Shown: in pieces, positions 46,930-59,583 of the stretch
Layout of the letters: each line of letters begins with the position of its first letter
How positions within the stretch are numbered: position 1 is the first letter of the stretch
From: Limnoperna fortunei
Taxonomy: Eukaryota > Mollusca > Bivalvia > Mytilida > Modiolidae
Direction: 5' to 3'
Assembly (NCBI GenBank): GCA_944474755.1
Contig: OX104117.1
Span: forward strand, 76,422,926 to 76,486,925
Length of the DNA: 64,000 nt
The notes under the pieces: generated by a model
The model's input: the letters and a program-made list of their open reading frames with translations, nothing else
Databases searched by the model: none
What the model was told of the DNA's origin: nothing
Made by a program: the position numbers and the translations under genes

Positions 46930-48800
46930 TATGCATATTTAATATATTTGCTGCTCTTTTTCTTGTTTCTGCATTGTAAATTTTTGTCATGGAAGATCAA
47001 CTGGTGATTCCTAAAAACGTATAAAAGATCTTTTTAATCTCTATTCTTCACCTCTATAGTAGCAATAAACTTTATAGTTTAAAAATATTTTACGCTGTAC
47101 ACAGGATGACGTTTGTGTACTTGAAATCTAAGGTTGCCTCATGTCATTTAGCTTGTGTTTATATTCTCGATTTGAATCCTAACAAGGTCGATATGTGACC
47201 ATTGGTGTGTGACAAAGGGAGTAATATATTTTTTAATGACTGGATGTTAAAGTACTCAACTGATGTTCATAAGTAGAATATGAAATAATTTATAACAATG
47301 CTTATATTCTTATAATTAACGTCTGTTGTATTATCATCCATCAGTTTATGATTATGTTGAACAGTATAGCGTCATGGACCCGTCATTATAATGCATGCAT
47401 TTTGAAACCATCAGCAGATATTTTATTACCTGACCAATTTGACGTGTGACAAAGTTTTTTCAGCGACCTTTGCCTGCTGACGCGTAGACTGACTTCAACG
47501 AATGTATGATTTGTAAACAATACCTTTTTAAACTAAGAATTTTGTTTCAGTTTTATATAATCTCCCTTTTTATTCTCGTCAAATATATGTCTTACAGTAC
47601 TCAACAACACTAAATGTGATCATTTAACGTGTTGTTTATGTATATCAATTTAACTGTTTTGGTAAAATACATGTGAAAAAAAATCATTTAGCCGAAAAAG
47701 ACAATGCAACGTGCATTTGTTTGGTTAAATGATATTTTGACAAAGCAGTTGGTGTAATGTCAATTAAAAGTTTAAATATATGTACAGGTAAGTTTTGTTG
47801 ATATTTTCTTATATTCTTTGTACAAAATAATATCCCTATCGAACAGAAATCTTTCTGTTCCCGTTTGAGACACTGACGAATAGGTTTTCAGGTTCCTGTG
47901 CTTGTAGTAACAGACTAATAACAAAGGTAACACTTGGTGTGTGTTGAGACTCATGGCAATTGTAGAACATTATCTCGGTAGGATATGCATATTTTCCGAA
48001 TAATCTATTGGGCCCCTTCTAGACGTAAAGTAAGTATGAAAAAAGTGTTAAATGCCTTAAACACACAAAATCTTCCTTTTGCCTTTTCCGTAAGAAAAAA
48101 AAACATTTGATAAAAATGACACAATATGATAAAGTGCATACGAAAACAAAAATGAAAGCTCCTGAAGGATGCAATATTCTCGTGATAAATCAAATTCTAC
48201 CACAGTATTTTTTATTTAAATAATAATCTCTAGACTGTTGCTGAAAGAATTTGTTTTATCGGGAACATACTTTTTTACTAAAAGTATTGTGTAGAGATGG
48301 AAATTTTCGTCTGTTGTAGCTGCTACATTGAACCAACTATTTTCAACAAAAGGGTTTCATATCGTGCATGGAGAGTGACAATCTCCAAACACGGTTCTTT
48401 CCGTATTATCACCTAACAACCCCCCAACTAATCTGTAAGTCGAGCACTATCAAAAGATGTAGCCCGCTAATGGGCACAATCCACCAGCTTCTCCGCAAAT
48501 TCTATGTTGCTTACGTGACGTATCAATTCCACCTGCACTTGCTGCACTTTCATCAGAATTAATTAAGAATAAATTTAAGTTCCATGATTTTTCTATGCTA
48601 ACAGACCACCCTATTATCATGATGTGGTATAGATGTGTGAGGTGGTTCGTGTGAAGACGCTCTTTGTATATGTATGTCTACCGATTAAGTTTCGAAGTGC
48701 ACGTCAAACAAGAAAACTGTTGGACATCCGATTATCACATACATATTTAGTTCTGCATCTCAGTAAACAAAATCTTCCAATGCAAATGCATCGTTTGTTT
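46930..48800. repeat. Upstream-flank repeat, copy 2 of 3 (5' flank of the HEPN/ROCO gene)
   Basis: Lies directly upstream of exon 1 on the minus strand. 46930-48240 aligns with 8800-10270 and 56160-57120, and 48535-48800 aligns with 63060-63360 ('gaattaattaagaataaa' through 'acaatcttcca'-like sequence). It is expected to hold the promoter and any 5' non-coding exon; I could not fix a TATA box or TSS. Confidence 0.7.
48305..48440 (-). repeat. Interspersed repeat R3
   Basis: Minus orientation, with 'tgttgtagctgctacattg' and 'tctttccgtattatcacctaa'. It sits inside upstream-flank copy 2. Confidence 0.55.
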
Positions 48801-49544
48801 TCTGAATAGAGACTGGGGCTGTCTAGGACACCACTGTGAGTCTTGGCAAATAGATTGGTTAACTTATGTAAATACGTGCAGCAATGTCAGTCATTAATAC
48901 ATGATGTATGTGTATGGACAAAACATAATTACTTGATAGACAGAAATTAATCTCAAAATAATGTCTTCTTTTGTATGTTCTGTAGAAAGTAGGAGTTGAG
49001 GTTGTGTTTATTGTTCTCCTAAAAATAGCTTATATTATTACTTTTTTGACGTTAAGTAACAATTCAATCATTTTACATTTTGTGAATTTTCCGTCGAGAT
49101 TTTAAAAAAATCATAGTAACAAGTTGGATGTCACGGGAACTGCTTACACTTTATATTGCATGAGTTCACTATCACTTTATAAGTGGTAATTGTCCTTCTT
49201 TTTCGTCATTGATTTTTTGTTGGATTTGAAAATGTTGTCTTGTGTTGCGGCAACAATGCGCCTAATGTCATATGAAAACGTTAGGTGCGTAGTGCTCTCT
49301 AAAAATTATATTAATTAAGGTCAAAATAAAAGTAAGGCTAACTGTAATTCTAGGAAGCTTAAAATATAAGACCTACTTATAAAAATAGACTCAAGAAAAC
49401 TACAAACTAGACTCCTCGACAAACGTGATGACCATCTTTCCAATTGTGAACTTCCCGTTCATCGACAGCAACATTCCAACAGCTTCAGCGTATGGTATGT
49501 ACATTTCACAACTTATGTTTCCGTAGATACTGCGACCTGTATTC

Positions 49545-50150
49545 CGGGTTTGTTGTACCTAGGTTGATGTTATTTCTCCAGAAGTTCTAGGGTCGTCACC
49601 ATGACTTAATTGATCGGTTTGGGAGGAAATCAATCTCTCATATGCGATCAGATACTTTTGAGTCATAGGGATTATTTTCTATTCTTTAACTTGACATTTT
49701 CCTAGACATGACAATGATTAACTCGACGGGAGTCTAACTTGAGACAGGCAGAGCTTACTCATCTGCAGCACCAAAGTGCACCCATGGTTTGTATTGGGTT
49801 CAGGTTACCCACTTTCTGTTTTCGGGGTTTTAGTTTTTTCCGTTGTGCTGTTAATGTTTGTCTATATACAGATTTGTAATTGTACAATGACTTTCGGCTT
49901 ACTATTGATCACGTGGTCTGTCAACACTGAGATTGCGGGTTCGATTCTAACTGCAGGCAGGGTGTACTCGACTCCAATCTTAATTGACAAGGATTGCCAG
50001 TTTTCCTACCGCAGGTCGGGGGTATTCCGGCTCCCTCCCCCAATAAAAACTGGACGCCATGATATAGCTGAATAATTGCTGAAAGTGGCGTTAAACACCA
50101 TCAAACAACAACAATCTTGTTGTTTGGTCGGTTTCCTTTGCTATTTTTCT
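49545..50150 (+). repeat. Interspersed repeat R2, copy 5, split by a SINE
   Basis: The left part, 49545-49896, runs from 'ttgttgtacctaggttgatg' through 'cacccatggtttgtattggg' to 'gactttcggctt'. The right part, 50116-50150, is 'cttgttgtttggtcggtttcct'. The two halves are continuous in other copies ('ggctcttgttgctcggtcggtttcct'). Confidence 0.8.
49897..50115 (+). repeat. tRNA-derived SINE nested in R2
   Basis: Plus orientation and truncated at the 5' end: it starts 'actattgatcacgtggtctg', has box B GCGGGTTCGATTCTA and the body, and ends 'gcgttaaacaccatcaaac'. Confidence 0.85.
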
Positions 50151-50217
50151 TAACAAATTAAGGTAAAAATGTCAATATGTTACCAAACTGAACCTCAATT
50201 ATAAAGAAACATCAACT

Positions 50218-51676
50218 ACTTGGGTTGTAACATATAATCGATTTTGGAACTAACATATTTACGTAATCGACTTTGGTTATAACATATTTACCTAATCGAC
50301 TTTGGTTGTAACATATTTATCTGATCGACTTACTTGGTAACATATTAAACTAATCTGACTTCTTTTGTAACATATTTACCTGATCTGACTTTGGTTGTAA
50401 CATATTTAACTTATCAACTTCGGTTATAACATATTTACCTGATCTGACTTTGGTTGTAACATATTTTTCTTATCTGACTTTGGTTGTAACATATTTACCT
50501 TATCGACTTCGGTTATAACATATTTAGCTTATCGACTTTGGTTGTAACATATTTACCTAGTCTGACTTTGGTTGTAACATATTTACCTAATCGACATTGG
50601 TTGTAACATATTTACCTAATCTAACTTTGGTTGTAACATATTTACCTAGTCTGACTTTGGTTGTAACATATTTACCTAGTCTGACTTTGGTTGTAACATA
50701 TTTACCTAGTCTGACTTTGGTTGTAATATATTTACCTAATCTCACTTTGGTTGTAACATATTAAGCTTATCGACTTTGGTTGTAACACATTTAGCTTATC
50801 GACTTTGGTTGTAACATATTTAGCTTATCGACTTTGGTTGTAACATATTTAGCTTATCGACTTTGGTTGTAACATATTTACCTAATCTAACTTTGGTTGT
50901 AACATATTTACCTAATCTAACTTTGGTTGTATAATATTTACCTAATCTAACTTTGGTTGTAACATATTTACCTAATCTAACTTTGGTTGTAACATATTTA
51001 CCTAATCTAACTTTGGTTGTAACATATTTACCTAATATAACTTTGGTTGTAACATATTTACCTAATCTAACTTTGGTTGTAACATATTTACCTAATATAA
51101 CTTTGATTGTAACATATTTACCTTATCGACTTCGGTTATAACATATTTAGCTTATCGACTTTGGTTGTAACATATTTACTTAATCTAACTTTGGTTGTAA
51201 CATATTAACCTAATCTAACTTTGGTTGTAACATATTTACCTAGTCTGACTTTGGTTGTAACATATTTACCTAATCGACATTGGTTATAACATATTTACCT
51301 AATCTAACATTGGTTGTAACATATTTAACTAATCTGACTTTGTTTGTAACATATTTACCTAGTCTGACTTTGGTTGTAACATATTTACCTAATCTAACTT
51401 TGGTTGTAACATATTTACCTAATCTAACTTTGGTTGTATAATATTTACCTAATCTAACTTTGGTTGTAACATATTAACCTAATCTAACTTTGGTTGTAAC
51501 ATATTTACCTAGTCTGACTTTGGTTGTAACATATTTACCTAATCTAACATTGGTTATAACATATTTACCTAATCTGACTTTGGTTGTAACATATTTACCG
51601 AATCTGACTTTGGTTTTAACATATTTACCTAATCTAACTGGTTGTAACATATTTACCTAATCTAACTTTGGTTGTA
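50218..51676. repeat. 30-bp minisatellite, about 49 copies
   Basis: The unit is 'ttggttgtaacatatttacc' plus 'taatctaact'. Variant tails ('agtctgact', 'tatcgact', 'aatcgacat') give 29- and 30-bp units. Variants cluster: 'tatcgact' around 50500-50870, then runs of 'aatctaact', then a mixed part resembling the first. Because 30 is divisible by 3, an open frame repeating VVTYLPNLTL appears at 50953-51141; this is not a gene. Confidence 0.97.
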
Positions 51677-52104
51677 CTTCATAATAAAAGAATGTAATGC
51701 GTAATTACAAACCAATTAGTAAGACACAAGTACAAAATTTGATTGACATGGATATACATCTTTTGAAACGACCCACCGATTTGCAACAATGCATGCAGAT
51801 CAAATGAATATTTGTATTCAATTTCATTGTGTTAAAAACAATGTAAGGCATACTTAAAATACTTAGCTGTTACAATTTATTGATATCTAATAATCTCTAT
51901 ATATTGTCAGGACTACAAATATACAGATTAATCAAGGTTTTGATTTGAAATTGGTGGAGGTATTTTGTTTTATAAATATATTTACAATCATATAATCGTT
52001 TTATTTATTAAAATAACACATGCATCTACATGTAAAAAAACAATTAAAAAATAATTATAATTCTACATGAAATTAAAGATTTTTGTGTTGGGATGCCAAC
52101 GCAC

Positions 52105-54241
52105 AAGTCGCCCAAAATCCCAATGGATAGAATTTCATTCTAATCAGTACATTATAATATGCCTAGAAATTAAATTTCGTTAAAATCGGACAATGTTGAC
52201 TTTTTTACGTAGTAAAATGACGCCATTTTGAAACCGGTAATCAGTATATTAAAATATGCCTAGAAATTAAATTTCGTTAAAATCGGACAATGTTGACTTT
52301 TTTACGTAGTAAAATGACGCCATTTTGAAACCGGAAGTCGACAAAATTTTTTAAAGAAGTGGCACACTCAGGGGACCCTAAGCTACTTGTGTACCAAATT
52401 TAGTTGAAATCGGATGACGTTTATATTTTGCGTTTTTAAGGGGTGGTGTTCGGATGGCGGCCATTTTCAAAATTTCAAAACCAATGTACACAACTAGGAA
52501 ACCTAGACATTCATTATGCCGAGTATCATACGGTCGTAGGAACCTTTGTTGGTGAAAAATTTCGGACAAAGTAGTGATTAATAAAAAAAAGAATAATGAG
52601 AATAATTAAAACGCATTTATTCAGAGAACAAATTTGAGACCTTTCCCTGCATTTTGTGTAAATGCCATGTCTAGTTATATGGTTGCTAATGACTTTACGG
52701 TTGAAAATGACTGCCCATAACCATTCGACTTGGGTATTAAATCGAAAGGCTTGACATATAGGTTACAAAAAAACGTGTATGTTTACTATATATTCTGTAA
52801 CGGTTTAAAAGTTATTGAAAAATTATGCAGTTTACGATATGTTTTTGGCCGCCATTTTGAAACCACTCAACCGAATCATGTACTTCTTGGGATCAAATAG
52901 TAGGTCTTTTAATTTCCTTTTAAATGAACCATGTTTCATTCATCATCTGTAACGTTTAAAAAGTTATAAACCAAGAGCCATTTTCAAAATATGAATCAAG
53001 GGCAATAACTCTAAAACGACAAGCTTTACGCTTTTGTACCTGAGACATTTTTTGTACATTTCCATGTGACGAACAATTTTCCCTCGTATTGTCAGCTTTA
53101 ATTTTGTAAGGTTTACGTGTTATTCTAAAAAAACTGTTTACGGTGTCGGCCATTTTTTAAATGGCTTCCCATAACTATTCGACTTTGGTCTCAAATCGAA
53201 GGGCTTGTTATGACGGTCACAAAACTCATATGTTTACTATATTATCTCTGACGGTTTAAAAGTTATAAGCCAAAACTGATTAGCCGAAACGTGTCAAGGG
53301 CCATTACTCGAAAACGCTTTGTCGCACAGTTTTCTATCCTTATATCAAATGTATATCTCAATGAGAGGAACATTTTTCTGATATATTGTCTGCTTCAGTG
53401 TTTTATGATTTTTGAGTTATATTGAAAACAAAATTTCAATGGCGACCATTTTGAAAATGGTGGAACGAAAAAAAAAATGATCCCGGATATGTAATTAGAA
53501 CTCTCATATCTACTTGGAAAACATGTTTTGTGGAAATCAAACAACTTTTACGTTTGCGACAAACTTCGCGTCAAAAATCCGTAACCAGGAAGTTAATCGA
53601 AAAAATTTCCACACCTTAGAATTTTGATATCGGTTACGATTTATGACTTTAATTAAAAACAAGGGTAAACAGTGTTTGCGGAGATTTCTAAAATTAGATT
53701 TGTTTCGCAGAGTGACTCAGGTCAGGCCCAGGTAGTGTCGGTTAAGTGTACCAAGTTTCGAAGCGATGTCAAAGACCCCAAATAGACACGATATTCTTAG
53801 TTTGTGCATTAAAATCTACCTACATATCAAATTCCGTTGCAACGGACTAAGTTGACCTTAGGTGGGTGGTGGTGAAACGGCTGCCATTACAAAATGGTGT
53901 CGTTCGCGTCCAATTCTTTTTGCAAAAATGATCAGATAATTAGCTGTATCAGTATACTAATTTTCATTGAAATTGCTGCGGTCATTCTTGAGATCTGGGA
54001 ATTGCACGTTTTTCTTCAATGGCGTGCCAAAGTTTCATATTGATTGGACATTGCATCTCAGAGAAAATATGCGGAAAAGATTAAACGGAAAGAAGAAAAA
54101 AGAAAAAGAAAGAAGAAGAATGAAAATATGAAACCGGACAAAAACAATATGTCTCCCCAAACTTTATTTGTGAGATATAATAATAAGAATTAGAAACGGT
54201 GTAAAAACAATAAGTCTCCCAAAACTTGTTTTGGGCGACTT
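52105..54241. mobile_element. Non-autonomous element with 13-bp perfect terminal inverted repeats
   Basis: The left end AAGTCGCCCAAAA (52105-52117) is the exact reverse complement of the right end TTTTGGGCGACTT (54229-54241). The right end also forms a hairpin with AAGTCTCCCAAAAC at 54212-54225. The interior is non-coding and rich in 'ccattttgaaa' motifs. A roughly 100-bp block (ending 'tgacgccattttgaaaccgg') is duplicated in tandem at about 52143-52236 and 52244-52333. No transposase is seen. Target duplication was not resolved. Confidence 0.7.
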
Positions 54242-54855
54242 AATTATGTAACTAATCAATAAATATGTCAGATGTGTAAACATCCCGTAACCAGTAGATA
54301 TTAATTATTGCTAATCTAGTGTGTATCTTGCCTCGGTGCAATCAGGTGCCTTTTGACCAACCCTGAAATTAGTTTGTGTCATCTGTGGTCTCGTACGTTA
54401 TCAACGGACGACGGAAAACAAACAATAGGACCGGCTCCAGATTCTCCTCGCTTAGAGAGTCAGAAATCTCTATTCTGAGAACAGAACTTAATGCCAGGAG
54501 TATCATTAAATCGAATAAAAGATCAGGAAAAAAGAAAGCAAACTAACAAAATAACGACAGGGAGTCAGACAAGGAAACTATAGGATTAATGCCTGAAATT
54601 CCAAGAATCAATATTTGCAGTAGTGTCATACTAAATAGCATGTATATATGTACCGCATCAATGCAGGTTTTTAGGACAAAAGAATAAGATAGATAACGCG
54701 ACAATTAATGTAAGTAGATTTGTGGCTATTGTGCAATCTTCTTCTCTTCTTCACGTTAACGACAGTTCAAGATATTGAAGATTACTTGCCGTTCGCATGA
54801 GTGAATTATAACACAAAACTAGTAAATATAACAGAACCAAATTTATATATATATA

Positions 54856-55735
54856 CAGAGTGGAGTTTAAAACTATGTTCGTTAGGTCGGCCACCAAAAA
54901 CATCTGAAAGGGAGGATAAAGCACTCGTTCGTGAAGCCAAACGCCAACTGTTTGCCACAGCAAGATATCTTCGTGACGATTGGAATATTACAACCAAAGT
55001 CGCCGTTCAAAGTTAGCAGGCGCCTAAACAATGCAAGGTTGAGAGCTCGTCGTCCCTTGAAACGTCCACTGTTGACACAGAGACATAGCCAAGCACGTTT
55101 AGAGTGGGCACAATATACAGGCCATTAGAATATTCGAAGCTGGCGACGAGTACACTGTACTGACGAAAGCAGATTCCTTCTTCGTCATATTGATGGGCGC
55201 ATGCGCGTTTGGAGACAACTAGGCACTGCTTACAACCAGAACAACATCCTAGGCACTACAGAGTTTTGCGGTGGTGGTGTTAAGTTGTGGGGAGGAATTT
55301 CAAAAGAATGTAAACTAAACATATATGTGGTTGAAGGGACAATGACAGGGCAGAAATATCGAAATGACGTCATTAACGCTAATATTGTGCCACATTTTGA
55401 TAATCATGCACTTGGTTACAGACCCATCTTTATGGATGACAAGGCAAGACCTCACCGAGCTGCGATTGTACGTGATGTTATCGAAAGGGAAGCTATTGAG
55501 CATCTTCCATGGCCATCCATGTCACCCGATATAAATCCAATTGAACATTTGTGGGATACCATTGGCCGTAAAATCAATAACAAAGCACCTGCTTGCCAAA
55601 ATGTCCAAGAACTACGTGTTGCCATTCAAAATGAAAATGTAGAATTTACCACATGCTACACTTCTTCGTTTAGTCAACAGCATGAATAGGAGAGTTAATG
55701 AACTGTACCGGAAGCGTAGTGGTTACACGACTTAC
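54856..55735 (+). pseudogene. Tc1/mariner transposase pseudogene
   Basis: The N-terminal helix-turn-helix region reads LGRPPKTSEREDKALVREAK and then RYLRDDWNITTK. The catalytic DDE parts are CTDESRF (about 55155), FMDDKARPHRA (about 55429) and SPDINPIEHLWD (about 55525), and the sequence ends VNELYRKRSGYTTY and stop near 55735. It is broken by a frameshift near 55000, an in-frame TAG near 55127 and a second frameshift near 55640. The recognised part is close to full family length (about 290 residues). Terminal inverted repeats were not found. Confidence 0.9.
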
Positions 55736-56159
55736 TGAGTATTTGTTCGTTTAACACATTTTAAAGTGACTTTTCTTTCCTGAACGTTGACCTGTGATGA
55801 TGTGTTTACTTTTAGTTCATGAAATTGAAGTATGCAATGAAAGTTATATTTTGACTAATGAGAGCTATATTTTCACTTCTGTTTGATATCTTTGCTTTGA
55901 ACCTTTTTTCGTCAAACAATAATTAAAGCTAATGTAAACATGTTGTTTGTATGTTTCATTTGTCATTAATGTTCAATAAATTTTCTTTAAAACATATCAA
56001 AATATATAAAATCTTGAATGAATCCCTGGAAAATAATAGGGTGTTGCTTAACTTATGGCGAAGTGTATATATATTAATAAATTAAATAATAATATCTTAG
56101 TATAAACAATATCGTTATTTAACGATTTTTACTACACGTAATATATTAAGAATAGTCTA

Positions 56160-57120
56160 TTTCAAGTTTTATACAGTGTATACCTTAACTGCTTCTTTAC
56201 ACTACTTTCTAATTGTCGTATTTGATAAAAGACTTTAGTTTAGATTAAAACTGTTCAAAAATATTTCTTTAGTAATTGTATTCCTATATCATTCAAGATT
56301 TTCTTTTATTCCTTGCGTTATTTAGCTACAAATAATAGTAATACTATCCACCACGTTTATTCTTATTTCTCTTTTTTTTTGGATCGAAAAAAATGCAATA
56401 ATGCGAAACGTGTTTTATGTTTAGTTTTGTGTTTATTTTATGCACGTTTATGATCTTAACAAGGTCTACATGTGACAAGGGGAATAACACATTTTTAGTA
56501 ACTGAAAGTTAAAGTATTAATCTGATTTTCAGAATAGGAAATATTTTAAAACAATGTTCATATTATAAATAACGTCTGTTGTATCTGCAAAAACCTGTAT
56601 AAAAGATCCGTAATGTCAGTAAATACAATGTTCCCCTTCCAATTTGACATGTACCTAAGTCTTTTGTCATCGAACATTCAACTGCTGAAGTACCTAGCAT
56701 CATATTTCTTTCGTATCGATTTAAAACAATATATGTTTAATTTGTTTTAAACTAATGTATTACTTGTTTAAACATTTATATGTTGTTATCTTTAATTTCG
56801 TCTTATCATCTTTGTGATCAAATAAATGTCTTACAGTACTTGGCAACATTAAATCTGATCATCTAACATGTAGGGATTTATGGATATCAATTAAACTGTC
56901 TTAATTAAATACCTTTGAAAAATGTCATTTAATTGATAGAAGACCATTCAACATTCGTATGTTTAATTAAATAATATTTTGACAAGAACAAAAAAGGTTT
57001 TAATTGTATTGTCAATTTGCAAGTTTAAATATATATATAGTTGTAGTTTGAGTAATATTGTCTTTTATTCTTTGTCAAAATAATATCAATACTGAATACA
57101 AGGTAGGATAAGGGTAATTT
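56160..57120. repeat. Upstream-flank repeat, copy 3 of 3, first part
   Basis: Aligns with 8815-9870 and 47040-47830 in the same orientation. No HEPN exon relic lies below it; the Tc1 relic and the TIR element occupy that place. Its continuation is at 63060-63480, beyond the LINE block. Confidence 0.7.
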
Positions 57121-57779
57121 TTCGGCCCCCTCTTAGAATTAATCCATTTTCGGTTACCTTGATCGTAGAGATGGGGCATTAAAATACGGTCTTATATCGT
57201 TGGTATTATATGTCAATTTAGCACTGTTTCCGTACGGTGACTTCTGTTGTTCTACTCTTACGATATTCACCAAATTGCAACACAATGTGTCCTTATGGGA
57301 GTTGCAGACATCTTTGTGCTTTGGTAAAATTCAGATAGGTTTTTTGGTTAAAATATTTTTTATATGAAAAACATCAGCAATTTTGGGAATTGCAAAGTTT
57401 CAATACCATTTCTTCTATACCACACGCCACCTCTTAACATAAGTTTATTACAGCGTTTCTTCAGACATATATTGTTTGTTTCAAATAAATGACAATTATT
57501 TGGCAGGAAATAATTTTTTTATAAACTGCATGATTCAAGGATAGTAAGATTTTATTTCTGCAAACTGTTGTTGAATAATTTAAGGGTTTGTTTAAGATTT
57601 TGTATGGTTTCTTAGAGCAAAAATAAATACCGGTATGGGATTGAACCATGATGGGTTGTGTGGAATTTTAATAGCAGCAATTTTGTCTAAACTTATACCT
57701 AAATTTTTCAAATGAGGTTTATTTTGATGCCAAAAGGTTGAATTTTATTTGAATGTTTTTCAAAAATATTTTCTTATAG

Positions 57780-59040
57780 ATGTTTGAAAATACAGTCGTG
57801 AGCAGGTTTGCCAGTATAAGCCTTTAATTTGGTTGCATATTGCAAAGCGAGCGTAATTCTTCTTTGATACAGAGAAGGCTCGTTTGCTTCAACATATAAG
57901 CTATCAACAGGTGTGGTTCTGAAAGCTCCAATGCATTGTCACAATCCTTGATCGTGTATAGTATCAAGGATTTTGACATGTGAATTGCGAGCAAAGCCAT
58001 AAATAAAAAAACCGTAATCGAATTTCGATCGAACCAGCGATCTATATAGATTAAGTAAAACATCGCATTCAACACCTTGTCGGTGCAGGATACGACTTTT
58101 AAAATATCATCTAAGGCTTTAAGTCATTTAGTTTTTAACATTTTGATATTGGGTAGAAAGGTTAGCCTTGAATCAAACATGAGACCCAGAAAGTAGTTTT
58201 GTTTACAATTTTGATAGGATTATTGTTTAATTTTAATTCGGGATCATGATGCATCTTTCGTTTAGTACAAAAGTGCTTAATTTAAAACCATTCTCGATTG
58301 CCCATTTCTCTGTTCTATTTAATCACAACTGCAGTTGACGTTCGATATTCGTCATGTTTGAGCAGTTGATAATGTATATCATCTTGACCACATGCTGTAT
58401 CGTGAGATTTGTTAAAAGAAGTTTTAAGCTCTTCCAAAGAAAAGGGTTTATTGTAATCTTTTTGCAAATTGTTCGGCCTACATGTATTTGCTTGCTATCT
58501 CTGATTCTGATGTTAACAAGTCTTGTCCATCTTTTTATGATTTGCCTTACCGTGTTTACCTTTAATTTTACGAATCATGTTCCAAATTTTATTCGGAAAT
58601 GGTTAAGATTTTTTTTAGTTGGGTGCTTATTAAAGCGTCGTTCGGCCTTTTTCCGGTCTTTAATAGCGTCCTCACAGCTGTCATCGAACCATGGTTTACT
58701 AGGATGTTTTTGATATGTCGTTTCATCATCAATTGAAATAAGTGGGTTTCATTGAATTTTAAAATTGGACTAGAAACAGCTTCAAAAGTATCCGCGTGAA
58801 GTCGCTTTATACAGAGTTATTTAAACAAAGGCCAATTGGATTTGTTAAATTTATACCGAGTGGCTCGTTCTGTGTTGGAAAAGTGTAAAGACTCTAATAC
58901 AATGGGAAAGTGATCACTGCCACAGAGACCGTCACGGACCCTCACGAGAAAAAAGGAGAAGGATCTGCCACTGCAAAACCTATTGCCAACATGATCCATT
59001 CCCAGGATGCAAATATGTAATCAGCCTCTATCTGACAGTA
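57780..59040 (-). pseudogene. LINE-type retrotransposon relic A (endonuclease end and post-RT region)
   Basis: Minus strand. 59040-58817 reads the end of an APE-type endonuclease, MDHVGNRF and then GSDHFPIVLES, followed by a Trp-containing linker (NKSNWPLF). 58440-57780 reads the thumb and C-terminal part (WAIENGFKLS, DDILKVVS, then SKLDYG-like and LYVEANEPSL-like sequence in degraded form). The catalytic RT core with YADD should lie between but is missing, so there is an internal deletion near 58370-58450. There are many stops. It resembles Jockey/I-group LINEs. Confidence 0.75.
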
Positions 59041-59552
59041 TGTGAAATCTAATTTATTCAATTAATATTTCCCATGATCGTAGTCAACAACCACAGTAAT
59101 ATTTCTGTACAACGTTTAATTTTAACACATTTTTAAAGCCCGTGTTCTGTTATTTATCATAAATCAGTCCTTTATTATTCATATAATTATTGGAAATATC
59201 TATACTTAAATATAATTCTATTTTCATTCCAATCAAAATAAGTGTACTATCAGCCGTAAAAGGCATTCTTTGTTAAAATAATATATAAATTGTTTTATGC
59301 GAGTTCGGCATATTAATGTATGAAGAAAGTAGTCATACTCACATTATCTCTTTGTCATTACGATTGCGAATATGTACGGTCCTTTAGTATATTTAAGTTA
59401 GTCATTGAAATCATCAATGAGTTCAAACTGACTGCCGTTCCAAAGTTAAACACACATCATTTTAAAGTGGTTTATGTATAGATGGATCAACAGATTACAT
59501 TTAAATGTCACGGATGATATTACGGTCAAGATAAAAATGTAGTTTAAATATA

Positions 59553-59583
59553 TTAATATTAATAATATTATTATTATTATTAC
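59553..59583. repeat. ATT/TAA microsatellite at the LINE B 3' end
   Basis: The run 'attaatattaataatatta' followed by 'ttattattattac'. On the minus strand this is the (TAA)n tail of LINE B. Confidence 0.8.

Noticed and set aside
50953..51141. 62-residue ORF repeating VVTYLPNLTL
   Set aside because: A by-product of the 30-bp minisatellite, whose unit length is divisible by three.
54751..54963. Minus-strand ORFs over the Tc1 region
   Set aside because: They are antisense shadows of the degenerate transposase.
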